Shown: positions 10,292 through 20,087, counted from the first letter of the stretch. The stretch: 64,000 nucleotides of DNA from [Haemophilus] ducreyi (GCF_900109315.1 NZ_FOJC01000007.1:61359-125358), one strand, 5' to 3'. The notes: generated by a model from the sequence alone, not told the origin. A program made the numbers and translations.

Positions 10292-11410
10292 TTATGGTCG
10301 GATCGGCAAATAACGGATCGGATCGACAGATTTACCTTTATAACGAATTTCAAAGTGAAGTTTATGAGTATTCGTGCCGGTATTCCCCATTTTAGCAATA
10401 ATTTGCCCGGCTTTGACCATATCCTTTTCTTTCACTTTTATACTTTCATTATGCGCATAAGCACTCAAAAAATCATTACTATGTTTAATAATAATTAAAT
10501 GCCCATAGCCCTCTAACACATTACCTGCATACACAACCTTACCATCAGCCGCCGCTTTTATTGCTTGCCCTTTATTGCCTGCAATATCTAACCCCTTATT
10601 TCCGCCTTCTGTAGCCGAAAAAGCGGCAAGAATACGGCCTACTGTTGGCCATTGCCATTTAAATGTAGCGTTTGGTGAATTTGCCACTGTCGTTACCTTA
10701 ACTGGCGTTATGGCCGGTTTAGTTACCGCCTTATTAGCTGCTGGCGAAGTTACAGGCATAGTCGCCGGAGTATTATTAGTGGTAACTTTTGCCATTGGCT
10801 CAGCAGTAATAAAAGGCTTAACGGAATGATTTTGCATCGTATTTGCAGATTGGATCATTTGTGGCGGGCTAGTGGGCGTGGTAACTGCTAATTTTTTACC
10901 GGTTTTAATTTTTTGACCTACCGCTAAATGATAAGGTTCTTGCATATTATTTAATCGAGCGATTTCTTTCACATCTTTGCCAACAATATAAGCGATTAAG
11001 AACATGGTATCGCCTTTTCGTACCGTATAACTATCGCCATCATAAAAGCCTTTTTGAATTTGGCTATAGACCGGTACATTATTAGCATCACGCGGAATAA
11101 CAAAATCCTGATTCACCTTTTGCGTTGCAAGTGGCATATCGTTATTAATTGAGCCTATAGGTTGGCTTGGTATTAATACTTGCGCGGGTACTGTCCTAGT
11201 GGTTGGCATCGGCATAGTAGGCATTGTTTCAGGCATCGCCATAGTATTCTCCATTGGCGCAGACGGCAGATCAGTTTGCCACTCCTGATTATAGTCATTT
11301 TGCGCTATAGCGTTTTGATTACTCGCATTCATAATCGGAGCCGGTGTATTTGCGCTACATGCAGTAATGATCAATGTAGCCAAAGGTAATAGCAGAAATG
11401 ATGATTTCAT
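10292..11410 (-). CDS. nlpD: NlpD-type lipoprotein (LysM + degenerate M23 domain)
   Basis: 372 residues. Lipoprotein signal with Cys18 (LIITAC). A P/M/T-rich region is followed by a LysM repeat (YTVRKGDTMFLIAYIVGKD..., about 128-172), a second linker, and a C-terminal LytM/M23 domain (about 250-370) with NKGLDIAG, YGHLIIIKH, SAYAHN and LHFEIRYKGKSVDPIRYLP. The usual M23 zinc His-x-x-x-Asp is replaced by GLDIAG, as in E. coli NlpD. It is therefore probably a non-catalytic activator of an AmiC-type amidase in cell separation. Also called LppB in Haemophilus. rpoS does not follow. Confidence 0.9.
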   Translation of the reverse strand: MKSSFLLLPLATLIITACSANTPAPIMNASNQNAIAQNDYNQEWQTDLPSAPMENTMAMPETMPTMPMPTTRTVPAQVLIPSQPIGSINNDMPLATQKVNQDFVIPRDANNVPVYSQIQKGFYDGDSYTVRKGDTMFLIAYIVGKDVKEIARLNNMQEPYHLAVGQKIKTGKKLAVTTPTSPPQMIQSANTMQNHSVKPFITAEPMAKVTTNNTPATMPVTSPAANKAVTKPAITPVKVTTVANSPNATFKWQWPTVGRILAAFSATEGGNKGLDIAGNKGQAIKAAADGKVVYAGNVLEGYGHLIIIKHSNDFLSAYAHNESIKVKEKDMVKAGQIIAKMGNTGTNTHKLHFEIRYKGKSVDPIRYLPIRP

Positions 11411-11494
11411 ATTTGAAGTATTATCCTTAAAAATTCTCTATAATGAATAAAATGACAGCCATAGCTACGACTGCCATTTAACATCAGTAACTGA

Positions 11495-12073
11495 TTATCT
11501 TACACGCAACACTTGTCCAACGATTAGTTTTGTATCTGGCGTCATATTATTCAGTGCTGCAATTTGATCAGGTGTTTGACCGGTTAAATAAGAAATAAGG
11601 TACATTGTATCGCCTTTGCCGACAATATAACTACTCTCTGTATAGCAACCTTTAATAATCTGAGCATAAATTGGCGCACCTGTTACATCACGGACTACTT
11701 GGCAAGATGCTTGCATCATTGGTGTTTGTGCAGGCATAGTAACCGGTACCATTTGGCTTTGAACTTGTTGTTGCATATTATTATAAGTATTCACTGCTTG
11801 GTTATAACCCGTTTGTACATTGTTTTGCATATTGTTGTAAACGCTTTGTGCTTGTCCAAGCGTATGCATTGGTGCTGAATTCATGGTCGCCGGAATATCA
11901 GTGTATTGAATACCATCATTTGTTTGCCAACCTGGTATTGCCTCAGCAGGTGGAATACCATCAGGACTCTGTGTTTCAACGTCTGTTACTGTAGCACTCT
12001 CTGAAGAAGTACAACCGGTTACTAATGCAGAAAATGAGACCGCTAAGGGTAATAACATAAATAATTTTTTCAT
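11495..12073 (-). CDS. LysM-only lipoprotein, paralogue of adjacent NlpD
   Basis: 192 residues. Signal peptide with Cys21 (ALVTGC), then an N/Q/M-rich middle, then a conserved GAPIYAQIIKGCYTESSYIVG segment leading into one LysM repeat at the C-terminus (ending LIVGQVLRVR). The same IYxQI-KGxY-x-SY-V-KGDTM-LI string occurs in the next gene, nlpD, before and in its LysM. It therefore looks like a tandem paralogue that lacks the M23 domain. It probably binds peptidoglycan in the periplasm. It follows yqaA by 11 nt. Confidence 0.8.
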   Translation of the reverse strand: MKKLFMLLPLAVSFSALVTGCTSSESATVTDVETQSPDGIPPAEAIPGWQTNDGIQYTDIPATMNSAPMHTLGQAQSVYNNMQNNVQTGYNQAVNTYNNMQQQVQSQMVPVTMPAQTPMMQASCQVVRDVTGAPIYAQIIKGCYTESSYIVGKGDTMYLISYLTGQTPDQIAALNNMTPDTKLIVGQVLRVR

Positions 12074-12084
12074 TGTATATCCTT

Positions 12085-12669
12085 TTATTTAAATATTTGA
12101 TAAGTAAGATAAGCGATTATGGCGCATATAATGGTCGCCCAACCAATTAATTCGATTGACTGACGGATTCTTGCCGCATATTTTTCGCCTCCCCACGCTG
12201 AAAGTTTTGCGACTAACGCAAAGCGAAGAAAACGCGAAATTGCAGCGCTCATAATAAACGGAAAAAAGGCCATTTGCATCACGCCAGCACAAATAGTAAA
12301 TATTTTGTATGGAATCGGAGAAAAACCCGTTAAAAATACCACCGCAACGCCCCAAGTTTCAAACCAAGATTTTGCCAGCTCAAATTTAGCTAACATTCCC
12401 CAATCCACAATAATCGAACGCACTGCTTCAAACGCATATAAACCAATAAGATAACCAATCATACCGCCTAAAATAGAAGCAACCGTGGTATAGATTGCAT
12501 AACGCATAGCCTTATCTGGTTTGCTCATCGCCATCGGAATTAACATCACATCCGGTGGAATAGGAAAAAAAATCGCCTCAATAAAACTAACCACCGTTAA
12601 CGCAATGCTTGCAAAGCGATGCTTTGACCATTCCATGGTTTTATCATAAAGCGGGCCAAATAATCTCAT
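12085..12669 (-). CDS. yqaA: YqaA family (DedA/VTT-like) inner-membrane protein
   Basis: 194 residues with four to five hydrophobic segments. The family core FIEAIFFPIPPDVMLIPMAMSKPDKAMRYA (cited in part) and the F(x)GFSPIPYKIFTICAGVMQM region mark YqaA/SNARE-associated proteins, probably lipid-related membrane proteins of unsettled function. It abuts surE with no gap and sits between surE and the lipoproteins, as in other Pasteurellaceae. Confidence 0.85.
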   Translation of the reverse strand: MRLFGPLYDKTMEWSKHRFASIALTVVSFIEAIFFPIPPDVMLIPMAMSKPDKAMRYAIYTTVASILGGMIGYLIGLYAFEAVRSIIVDWGMLAKFELAKSWFETWGVAVVFLTGFSPIPYKIFTICAGVMQMAFFPFIMSAAISRFLRFALVAKLSAWGGEKYAARIRQSIELIGWATIICAIIAYLTYQIFK

Positions 12670-13431
12670 TTATAGCGTCTCAGACAACACTTTTATTGCG
12701 TGATGGGCTGTCATATCAGCATGGATAGGCGTAATGGATACATAATCATGCGCTAATGCATAAAAATCGGTACCCTCGCCATTGTCTATGGCTGAACCGT
12801 TTTCACCCAACCAATAAATAGTCGAACCACGAGGATCTTGGCTTTTTAAAATCTCAGCAGACGGCGAACGTTGACCTAAACGCGTGACCAGCATGCCCTT
12901 AATCGCAGAATAAGGCAAATCGGGCACATTAATATTCAAAATTTGACGTGGTAATGCCATATCAACTAATTTTGGCAATACATCAAGCACCACCTGTGCG
13001 GCAGTTTCAAAGTGATTATTACCAAATAAATGCCCTTCCGATTGTTTACCAACTAACGACACCGCTAAACTAGGCAACCGCAAATGACGCCCTTCTAATG
13101 CTGCCGCAACCGTACCTGAATAGACCACATCATCGCCTAAATTCGCACCGTGATTAATGCCAGACACCACTAAATCAAAAGACGTCTCAAATAAACCATT
13201 TAAAGCCAAATGTACACAATCAGCTGGCGTGCCCGCAATCACACTATAATCAAACGTACCCAACTGATGAACACGGATTGGCTCCATCAGCGTTAAACAA
13301 CTAGAGGCAGCACTACGGTTACGATCGGGAGCAATGACGGTTACACAATGCCCCGCTTCACGCAATCTTGTCGCAAGCGTTTGAATGCCTTCCGCGTGAT
13401 AACCATCATCATTACTGAGTAAAATATTCAT
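12670..13431 (-). CDS. surE: 5'/3'-nucleotidase SurE
   Basis: 253 residues. It is a metal-dependent phosphatase of nucleoside monophosphates. Family motifs: [16 protein letters not shown] (metal ligands Asp8-Asp9), [14 protein letters not shown] (about 40-53), [12 protein letters not shown] (about 87-98), [24 protein letters not shown]. It follows truD by 5 nt, a linkage conserved across gammaproteobacteria. Confidence 0.97.
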   Translation of the reverse strand: MNILLSNDDGYHAEGIQTLATRLREAGHCVTVIAPDRNRSAASSCLTLMEPIRVHQLGTFDYSVIAGTPADCVHLALNGLFETSFDLVVSGINHGANLGDDVVYSGTVAAALEGRHLRLPSLAVSLVGKQSEGHLFGNNHFETAAQVVLDVLPKLVDMALPRQILNINVPDLPYSAIKGMLVTRLGQRSPSAEILKSQDPRGSTIYWLGENGSAIDNGEGTDFYALAHDYVSITPIHADMTAHHAIKVLSETL

Positions 13432-13436
13432 ATTGA

Positions 13437-14444
13437 TTATTCCGTTAATTGAATTAATTCACGTACTAATGCGGTGGCATAACTACCTGAATCTAAAAAA
13501 AAGCGCAACCTTAAGCCTAGCGCTTCAAATTGCCAATTAAATTGCTGAGGCTTACATAACATCGCACGCCTTGTTGCAGCAACACGTTCTTTCTGCATTA
13601 AATGAACTAAATCCGCTTGTTGAGCGACTAACGCCTGCTCTAAAGGATTCGCCACAATTTCCAAGGAATGCTCACCAATTAATGGCGCAGTTAATAAGAC
13701 ATCGCCCGCAGCTAAACGTGCTTGTGTACTGGCAACTTCTTCATCTTGCACGTGAAAAAAACTATTTGATTCGGCAAGTTGCACAAAATCGTAAGCCATC
13801 ACTTGATTGACTAATTGTGCGCTAATTCGTTCAGAAACCACCAAATTAAACACCTCACTACGCGCAGCAGACAAATAGAAACTCCGTTTTTTTCGATCTT
13901 TTACCGTAATTTCACCGCTTGCCCAACGTAACGCTTGTGTTAAATTATACCCATCACGCCCAAAGCGTTGCTCAGTAAAATAATTTGGAAAACCGACCGC
14001 TTGAATATGCGCTAAACGATTAATCAACTCCGCATCTTTTTTAACATCACGCAATAAAATCTCAAAATGATTGCCTTGCAAGCAACCGACCCGAATTTTA
14101 CGGTGATGGCGTCTCACCGCCAATATTTCCACCCCATCGCATTTAAACGCCGAAAAATCAGGCGTGGCTTTACCGGCTAAGTGTAAACAGAACCACTGTT
14201 CTGTAACGGCATGGCGATCTTTTAAGCCCGCATAACTAACATTTTTAGCCGAAATTTGTACAAATTTAGCTAACTGTTCCGCGACAAAAAGCGTATTTGC
14301 ATTAGTCTTACGAACGTGAACTACCACAAACTCACCTTCGTCAGAAAAATCATAGCCCAACGCTTCCCGTACGATAAAATCTTCAAACTCTGCTTTAAGA
14401 CGGCCTTGTTGAGACGGTGCGCCAAACAAATAATTTAGTTGCAT
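13437..14444 (-). CDS. truD: tRNA pseudouridine(13) synthase TruD
   Basis: 335 residues from [14 protein letters not shown]; the frame is open to 14495, but CAGGATT lies 8 nt before the ATG at 14444 and the family starts here. It converts U13 of tRNA-Glu to pseudouridine. The catalytic Asp is in [14 protein letters not shown] (about residues 70-83), and the [15 protein letters not shown] motif is at about 150. Confidence 0.96.
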   Translation of the reverse strand: MQLNYLFGAPSQQGRLKAEFEDFIVREALGYDFSDEGEFVVVHVRKTNANTLFVAEQLAKFVQISAKNVSYAGLKDRHAVTEQWFCLHLAGKATPDFSAFKCDGVEILAVRRHHRKIRVGCLQGNHFEILLRDVKKDAELINRLAHIQAVGFPNYFTEQRFGRDGYNLTQALRWASGEITVKDRKKRSFYLSAARSEVFNLVVSERISAQLVNQVMAYDFVQLAESNSFFHVQDEEVASTQARLAAGDVLLTAPLIGEHSLEIVANPLEQALVAQQADLVHLMQKERVAATRRAMLCKPQQFNWQFEALGLRLRFFLDSGSYATALVRELIQLTE

Positions 14445-14624
14445 ATTCAATCCTGCTGGTTTAAGCAAAAAAGCGATATTACACACAATAAACACCGCTT
14501 TTTCGCTATTTATCTTAATTCACTATTCTACCAATAATCATTATTTTTTAAACCGGAATCTTATATTTTGTAGCAATTAGCACACACAACAACCGCCATC
14601 AACAAAATTAATTTCAGCTTAGCT

Positions 14625-14653
14625 TTGACATAAGTCGTAATTATTAGCATAAA
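14625..14653 (+). promoter_or_regulatory. Candidate sigma-70 promoter of tpiA
   Basis: A perfect TTGACA (14625-14630) and CATAAA (14648-14653) with 17-nt spacing, about 75 nt before the tpiA start. A 7-3-7 inverted repeat, AAAGTTT-GTT-AAACTTT, follows at 14672-14688, where an operator just downstream of the start point would lie. The rest of the gap 14445-14624 shows no gene. Confidence 0.6.
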
Positions 14654-14728
14654 AGCTTCAAAAACATGGACAAAGTTTGTTAAACTTTAACCATTATTTT
14701 ATTTAATGTTAACGCATGGAGAACTAAA

Positions 14729-15499
14729 ATGGCACGTCGTCCACTTGTAATGGGTAACTGGAAATTAAACGGCAGTAAAGCATTTACACAACAACTAATT
14801 GCCGAATTAAAAACAGAATTAGCTGAAATAACCGGTTGTGATGTAGCAATTGCACCACCGGTAATGTATTTATCAGAAGCGGAAATAGCTTTAGCAGGGC
14901 AATCGACCATCCGCCTAGGCGCACAGAATGTTGATATAAATACCCAAGGAGCCTTTACAGGCGATATTTCCACTACAATGTTACAAGAGTTTGGTGCGAA
15001 ATACATTATTATCGGCCATTCAGAACGCCGGACTTACCACGCAGAAAGCGATCAATTTATTGCAAAAAAATTCGCCGCATTAAAAACAGCAGGATTAACA
15101 CCCGTATTATGTATTGGTGAAACAGAAGCAGAGAATGAAGCCGGCCAAACACAACAAGTGTGTGCACGCCAAATTGACGCCATAATTAACAGCTTAGGCG
15201 TTGAAGCATTTAATCAAGCCGTTATCGCTTATGAACCCATTTGGGCTATTGGTACAGGAAAATCCGCAACGTCAGCCCAAGCACAAGCCGTGCATGCCTT
15301 TATCCGCCAACATATCGCAGAAAAATCGCAAGCCGTAGCAGACCAACTAATTATCCAATATGGAGGATCCGTAAACGACACCAATGCCGCAGAACTATTT
15401 AGCCAACCTGATATTGACGGCGCATTAGTGGGAGGCGCATCCTTAAAAGCGACCGCATTTGCAGAGATCGTAAAAGCGGCTGAAAAAGCCAAAGCATAA
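14729..15499 (+). CDS. tpiA: Triose-phosphate isomerase
   Basis: 256 residues. It interconverts dihydroxyacetone phosphate and glyceraldehyde 3-phosphate. The active-site residues are in place: GNWKLNG (Asn10, Lys12), IIGHSERR (His near 96) and [13 protein letters not shown] (Glu near 167), plus IQYGGSVN and ALVGGASL phosphate-binding loops. Shine-Dalgarno GGAGAAC precedes the ATG. It is monocistronic, with a hairpin after it. Confidence 0.98.
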   Translation: MARRPLVMGNWKLNGSKAFTQQLIAELKTELAEITGCDVAIAPPVMYLSEAEIALAGQSTIRLGAQNVDINTQGAFTGDISTTMLQEFGAKYIIIGHSERRTYHAESDQFIAKKFAALKTAGLTPVLCIGETEAENEAGQTQQVCARQIDAIINSLGVEAFNQAVIAYEPIWAIGTGKSATSAQAQAVHAFIRQHIAEKSQAVADQLIIQYGGSVNDTNAAELFSQPDIDGALVGGASLKATAFAEIVKAAEKAKA

Positions 15500-15526
15500 T
15501 CAACGTACAACACATAAATTTACCAA

Positions 15527-15566
15527 TAAAAAGCGGCCGAATGTTCATGTAATTCGACCGCTTTAC
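15527..15566. terminator. Hairpin between tpiA and manA
   Basis: AAAGCGG(C)CGAAT and ATTCG(A)CCGCTTT pair with one internal mismatch around a short loop. It probably ends tpiA from the left and the manA fragment from the right. Confidence 0.65.
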
Positions 15567-15603
15567 TCCTCAACCGCTTGCCAGCCAACAACAAACGGCT
15601 AGC

Positions 15604-16831
15604 TTATGGCAAACTTGCAATAATCGCATAGCCATCATTTTCACCGATCAGCTCTACATGACAATCCGCGCTAATAAATACCGCATCACCTTGATTAAGA
15701 TGAAATGACGTATTGCCTAAATCAATATATAAACTGCCTTTCATCACTAACAACATTGACGCACTATCCGTAACAAAACGATTTTCCACTAATTGAAGGA
15801 TCGTCAACTGCTGTAAAGCGAAGTCTTTCGCTTGTGGTGTAGGGTATAGATAAAAATTCTGATCGACAGTTTTATCATCACGATAAGCAGTAATAATTTG
15901 CGGACGAACAGGGCGATAATCAACCGCATTGCAACAATGCCGGAATATCAACCCATTTCGTCGTTAAACCACCCCGAATCACATTGTCTGAATTTGCCAT
16001 TAATTCAATGCTCTGCCCACGTAAATAAGCGTGTGGCAAATTAGCGGCTTGATAAATACCCTCACCTTTTTTCAAATGCACAATATTAAACAAATAAAAA
16101 CACATCAACCCCGCATCTAACGGCGCATCCGCCGCCAAATCGTCAGTCATATACAACAACCAATAATCAGGATCAGACAGCTTCAGCTTATCAGCTAAAT
16201 AATCCTCCCGCCGCTGCTCAATGATCGGCCGTATCCAGCTCGCTAATTGAGCTTGATCGGCGTGCATAATTTCCGCATAAACGACCGCCAAACTTTTTTC
16301 GACTAACGACTTAGCCAACGCACTTGTTGACGGATACTTAGCCAAACAAGCTTGAATAGCCGTAATAGATTTAAAACCGTGCAGTAACCAAAAGTCAGAT
16401 AATGCAATCATCATCTCAGGCTTATGATTACGATCTTTATAAATACGACGAACATCTTCTAACGGAATACCTTGACGGTTTTCCTGATTAAAGCCATATT
16501 CTGCTTGCGCTTTATTGGGATGAAGCTGAATAGAAAGCGGTTGTTTTATATCCAAAATCTTCAACAAATAAGGCAAATTATCCCCAAATTGTTGCCGACT
16601 TCTTTCGCCCAATAATTCAGGCGCTTGCTTAATCACATCAGCCAACGATAGCCACTGCTCACCAAATTTAATCGTAGCGGAAGCAGCAGGATGAGCGCCT
16701 AACCAATATTCAGCATAAGGTTGATCGACCACCTCCGTTAATTTAAGGAAATGGGGAATAAAATAACGCCCTCCCCAAGGGTAGTGCTGAAATTTACCTT
16801 TAAGTTGAAAGATCATTGTTATAGCCTCCAA
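15604..16831 (-). pseudogene. manA: Mannose-6-phosphate isomerase, frameshifted
   Basis: Class I ManA, which converts mannose 6-P and fructose 6-P. The first frame (15920-16831, 303 codons) carries the zinc motifs: QLHPNKAQAEYGF (about 101-113), HKPEMMIAL (Glu near 136) and LPHAYLRGQSIELMANSDNVIRGG (cited in part). It ends ...WVDIPALLQCG-stop. The rest of the protein (NAVDYRPVRP..., to 15604) continues in the next frame. Removing one base at about 15931 gives ...DIPALLNAVDYRPVRP... without a break. The extra base is not in a homopolymer. As read, the C-terminal 110 or so residues are lost. It lies next to manXYZ. Confidence 0.85.
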
Positions 16832-16895
16832 AGAATATCACCACTTTCTCTACATCATCAGCGTATTGCATATTTATCATAAAATCCTAATAACA

Positions 16896-16936
16896 AAACC
16901 GCTTGTAGCTCACATTTTGCCACAAGCGGTCTTTTT
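16896..16936. terminator. Inverted uptake-signal hairpin after manZ
   Basis: ACCGCTTGT (16898-16906) and ACAAGCGGT (16922-16930) are perfect inverted copies of the Apl-type uptake core, flanked by T/A runs. It lies 40 nt past the manZ stop and is the probable terminator of manXYZ. Confidence 0.8.
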
Positions 16937-16975
16937 TAGCTTATTTTTGCAAATAGTGTTTGCAAAGGCCACCCA

Positions 16976-17812
16976 CTAAGCAAGGACACCTGCCCAAGCG
17001 CCTAAAATACCGATTGCAAAGAAGCCGACAATAATCCATAGCGCATTGACACGGTTACGCAATAACCACATACAAGCAAAAGTCAGCAACAACGGCAACA
17101 AGCCCGGCATTAAGCTATCTAAAATACTTTGTACTGTCGTCACTTCAACAGTACCGTCCTGCTTTTTAATGGTTGAAACAACCAACGGCACATTAATGCT
17201 TGTCCATTTCTGCACTAACGCCCCCATAATAAACAGACCCAGAATAGACGCGCCTTCCGTAAGCTTTTGCAATAAGCCGCCGCTCATATCTTTCACCACA
17301 TCTAAGCCTTTTTTATAGCCATAGATCACGCCATAATAACGAGTCGCTAAGCGCACCGCATTAAATAAAAAGAAAAATAACAACGGCCCTAATAAACTAC
17401 CGCTTAACGCCAAGCCTGCGCCTAAAGCAGCAAATACCGGACGAGCGGTTCCCCAATAAATTGGATCGCCCACCCCAGCCAAAGGCCCCATCAGCCCTAC
17501 TTTAATACCATTGATGGCAGCATCATCGATAGGCTTACCGTTAGCGCGTTCTTCCTCCATCGCAATGGTCACGCCTAACACCGGCGCGGCGACAAACGGC
17601 TGAGTATTAAAGAATTCTAAATGTCGCTTAATTGCATCTTTACGCGCTTGAGAGTTTGGATCAGGATATAAACGTTTAATCACCGGCGAAATGGAATACA
17701 TAAAACCTAACGCCTGCATTCTTTCGAAGTTCCACGAACCTTGGAAAAAGTTAGAGCGAAGCACAACCGCGTTTAAATCGCTTTTGGTTACTTTTTTAAT
17801 TTCTGTTGTCAT
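16976..17812 (-). CDS. manZ: PTS mannose-family IID component
   Basis: 278 residues from MTTEIKKVTKSDL. The frame is open to an ATG at 17827 that touches the manY stop, but GGAG nine bases before 17812 favours this one. It is the IID subunit of the sugar-transporting membrane complex. Family stretches: SNFFQGSWNFERMQALGF, LEFFNTQPFVAAPVLG, GLMGPLAGVGDPIYWGT, and C-terminal membrane spans. Last gene of manXYZ. Confidence 0.96.
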   Translation of the reverse strand: MTTEIKKVTKSDLNAVVLRSNFFQGSWNFERMQALGFMYSISPVIKRLYPDPNSQARKDAIKRHLEFFNTQPFVAAPVLGVTIAMEEERANGKPIDDAAINGIKVGLMGPLAGVGDPIYWGTARPVFAALGAGLALSGSLLGPLLFFFLFNAVRLATRYYGVIYGYKKGLDVVKDMSGGLLQKLTEGASILGLFIMGALVQKWTSINVPLVVSTIKKQDGTVEVTTVQSILDSLMPGLLPLLLTFACMWLLRNRVNALWIIVGFFAIGILGAWAGVLA

Positions 17813-17826
17813 CGTCGCATTCTCCA

Positions 17827-18627
17827 TTAATCTAATCTATTATCAAGTTCATTATTAGCGGTTGGCAGCGTGACTACCTGTTGGCTCTTATGGTATTTTG
17901 GATGAATTTGAATATAAATCACCGCCATGATCGTGCCTAACACACCTAATGCCACCAAATTAAAATCAGTAAAGGCGGCGACCACAAAGCCCGCATAAAA
18001 GAACGGCATTAAATGGCCGGCACGCATCATATTGATCACCATCGCATAACCGACCGCTGCAATAAAGCCACCGGCGATTTTTAGACCGGTTGTCACCACA
18101 TCCGGAATGGCTTGCAACATCATTTGCACCGCATCTGTACCGGCGGTTAACGCCACGATTAACGCAGGAATAGCAATTCGCATCGCTTGCAACAACAACG
18201 CCGTGAAATGAATCCAATCTAAGCGGGCTAAATTACCATCAAGCACTGACTTATCCGCCGCGTGTTGAAAACCGACCGTAATCGTACGCACCACATAAGT
18301 TAACACCTGCCCTGCTGCGGCTAACGGAATGGCTACCGCAATACCGGTCGAAATATCTTGCTTGCCTACAATCACCAAAATAGTGGCAATCACCGAAGCC
18401 AACGCCGTATCTGGCGCTAACGCCGCACCAATGTTCATCCAGCCTAAGGCTAATAACTCTAACGAACCGCCAACAATAATACCGGTGGTTAAATCGCCTA
18501 ACACCAACCCGATCAAGGTACACGCAATTAACGGACGATGCGTTTGAAATTCATCTAAAATTGAGCCCGCACCACAAGCGCAAGCAACCAAAAAGACCAA
18601 AATAACCTGTAAAGTTGAAATTTCCAT
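17827..18627 (-). CDS. manY: PTS mannose-family IIC component
   Basis: 266 residues and about seven hydrophobic segments. It forms the sugar channel with IID. Recognisable features: IDEFQTHRP-like start region (SILDEFQTHRPLIACTLIG), GLVLGDLTTGIIVGGSLELLALGWMNIGAA (cited in part) and PDTALASVIAT. It starts 9 nt after manX and its stop meets the manZ start region, so the three are translationally linked. Confidence 0.96.
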   Translation of the reverse strand: MEISTLQVILVFLVACACGAGSILDEFQTHRPLIACTLIGLVLGDLTTGIIVGGSLELLALGWMNIGAALAPDTALASVIATILVIVGKQDISTGIAVAIPLAAAGQVLTYVVRTITVGFQHAADKSVLDGNLARLDWIHFTALLLQAMRIAIPALIVALTAGTDAVQMMLQAIPDVVTTGLKIAGGFIAAVGYAMVINMMRAGHLMPFFYAGFVVAAFTDFNLVALGVLGTIMAVIYIQIHPKYHKSQQVVTLPTANNELDNRLD

Positions 18628-18636
18628 ATTATTTCC

Positions 18637-19635
18637 TTAAATCAACTGATTTTTCTTCAATAAATCCATCATATATTGGCGGGTATCGTTTGAAACCTTA
18701 CGCACATCTAATTCAATCCCTTTTTCGTGTAGCGTCTTAAATGCAGCAATATCTTCATCGCCCACTGCCACCGCACTGGTAATCATCTTTTTGCCTTCTT
18801 TATACGCCATACCGCCAATATTAATGGAATCAAACGCCACGCCTGCTTCCATTAACGTGACCACATCAGTTGGATTCGTAAATAGCAACATCATCCGTTC
18901 GCTGGCGTATTCCGCATTGTGATATACCCGAATCATTTTTGCGACATCGACCACATGCGTGGTTACTCCCGGCGGCGCGACACTTTTTAACATCGTGGAA
19001 CGCACACTGTCTTTTGCCACTTCATCATTCACCACCACAATCCGCGACACCTTACTTTCTTTAGTCCAACGCGTGGCTACTTGGCCGTGAATTAACCGAT
19101 CGTCAATCCGCGCCAAGCCAATGGTTAAATGCCCGCCTGCTGGTGTAACGGTTGGTGCAACTGTTGGTGTAGAGGTTGGCGCCGAATTATGGCTCGCTTG
19201 GGACGCTTCTGTTGCTTGTGTATCTGTTGTGGTGCTTGGCTCATTTAACGCTCGCACACCCAAACACCCCGCTTCTAAGGCAACCTCGACTAATTCAGCT
19301 AACGTTAAACCGTCATCACGTGCCATAAAGGTTTCGACCAACATAGGCACGTTCACACCTGTTACGATATTCGCCTTCGCCTCGCCACCGATTAACCGAT
19401 TAGCCGCATTAAACGGGCTGCCGCCCCAAGTATCGACTAAAAACAGCCACGAATCACATTCGGCTAATGGGTCTGCCAAAATGGCTTGATATTTTGCCAT
19501 AATCGTTTCGGCGTTTTCGCCCGCGACAAAATCGACCGTTGCCACGTCTTGCTGCTCGCCAATCAACATCTCACAGGTGTTGAGCAACTGCTTGGCAGCT
19601 AGCCCGTGAGTTGCAATTATTATCCCAATCTGCAT
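18637..19635 (-). CDS. manX: PTS mannose-family IIAB component
   Basis: 332 residues from MQIGIIIATHG, with AAGGAG seven bases upstream. IIA domain first, phosphorylated on His10 (IATHG), with LVDTWGGSPFNAA. A T/P/S-rich linker of about 40 residues (about 130-170) follows, then the IIB domain with its phosphorylated His in LARIDDRLIHGQVATRW. The fused IIAB form is that of enterobacterial ManX. It takes phosphate from HPr for uptake of mannose and related hexoses or amino sugars. Confidence 0.96.
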   Translation of the reverse strand: MQIGIIIATHGLAAKQLLNTCEMLIGEQQDVATVDFVAGENAETIMAKYQAILADPLAECDSWLFLVDTWGGSPFNAANRLIGGEAKANIVTGVNVPMLVETFMARDDGLTLAELVEVALEAGCLGVRALNEPSTTTDTQATEASQASHNSAPTSTPTVAPTVTPAGGHLTIGLARIDDRLIHGQVATRWTKESKVSRIVVVNDEVAKDSVRSTMLKSVAPPGVTTHVVDVAKMIRVYHNAEYASERMMLLFTNPTDVVTLMEAGVAFDSINIGGMAYKEGKKMITSAVAVGDEDIAAFKTLHEKGIELDVRKVSNDTRQYMMDLLKKNQLI

Positions 19636-19745
19636 GGAGTTACTCCTTAAGTCAATGAATAGGATCCACCTTATTTCAAATAGAGTGAATAATGGAGTAA
19701 ATTCTAACCATTTATGGCTAGAATACAATCGCTATTTTCTATTTT

Positions 19746-19761
19746 TGTGATCTATATCGCA
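19746..19761. promoter_or_regulatory. Candidate CRP-cAMP site upstream of manXYZ
   Basis: TGTGA-TCTATA-TCGCA closely matches the CRP consensus TGTGA-N6-TCACA. It is about 110 nt before the manX start, which suits CRP control of a sugar PTS. The rest of 19636-19982 holds no gene I can support, only small inverted repeats such as AGCGCAG/CTGCGCT (19858-19880). Confidence 0.55.
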
Positions 19762-19982
19762 TTTGTGTAAAGGATTGAAACAATTACAGCAAATATAATA
19801 ATTAAGACAGCAATGTGATTTCTTTACAATGTTAAATAAATACCATCCAATGTGCCGAGCGCAGACGGCTAAACTGCGCTAACTGGCAGTAAGTGCCTTG
19901 CTCTTAATGACGTTATTTCGGCGGTTATGTTGCCGTCAATGTAAAAAACGTACTTTAACAACTTTAATTACGCTAAAAGTAG

Positions 19983-20012
19983 TTGACTTATTTTTTGTAT
20001 AAAAAGTATAAT
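19983..20012 (+). promoter_or_regulatory. Candidate promoter of the trimeric autotransporter
   Basis: TTGACT (19983-19988) and a perfect TATAAT (20007-20012) with an 18-nt spacer, 45 nt before the gene. A perfect 16-bp palindrome (20019-20034) sits where transcription would start. Confidence 0.65.
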
Positions 20013-20057
20013 AAGGAGTGGCAGAATTCTGCCAGGTTGTATTTATATGGGGATTAA

Positions 20058-20087
20058 ATGAAAATGAAAATGAAAATGAAAATGAAA
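20058..20087 (+). repeat. Five tandem ATGAAA hexamers at a gene start
   Basis: Five perfect copies of ATGAAA form the first ten codons of the autotransporter gene (Met-Lys five times). GGGGA lies about 8 nt upstream. Every unit carries its own ATG, and a change in copy number would keep the frame. Confidence 0.9.

Noticed and set aside
10575..10829. Ala/Val-rich plus-strand frame inside nlpD
   Set aside because: Antisense of the repetitive Thr/Pro-rich linker; composition is a by-product.
13571..13810. Plus-strand frame inside truD
   Set aside because: Antisense shadow of a conserved gene; no start signals.
19858..19897. Two small inverted repeats upstream of the autotransporter, considered as an attenuator or small RNA
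   Set aside because: Stems are short, no T run follows and no promoter is evident; nothing supports an RNA gene.
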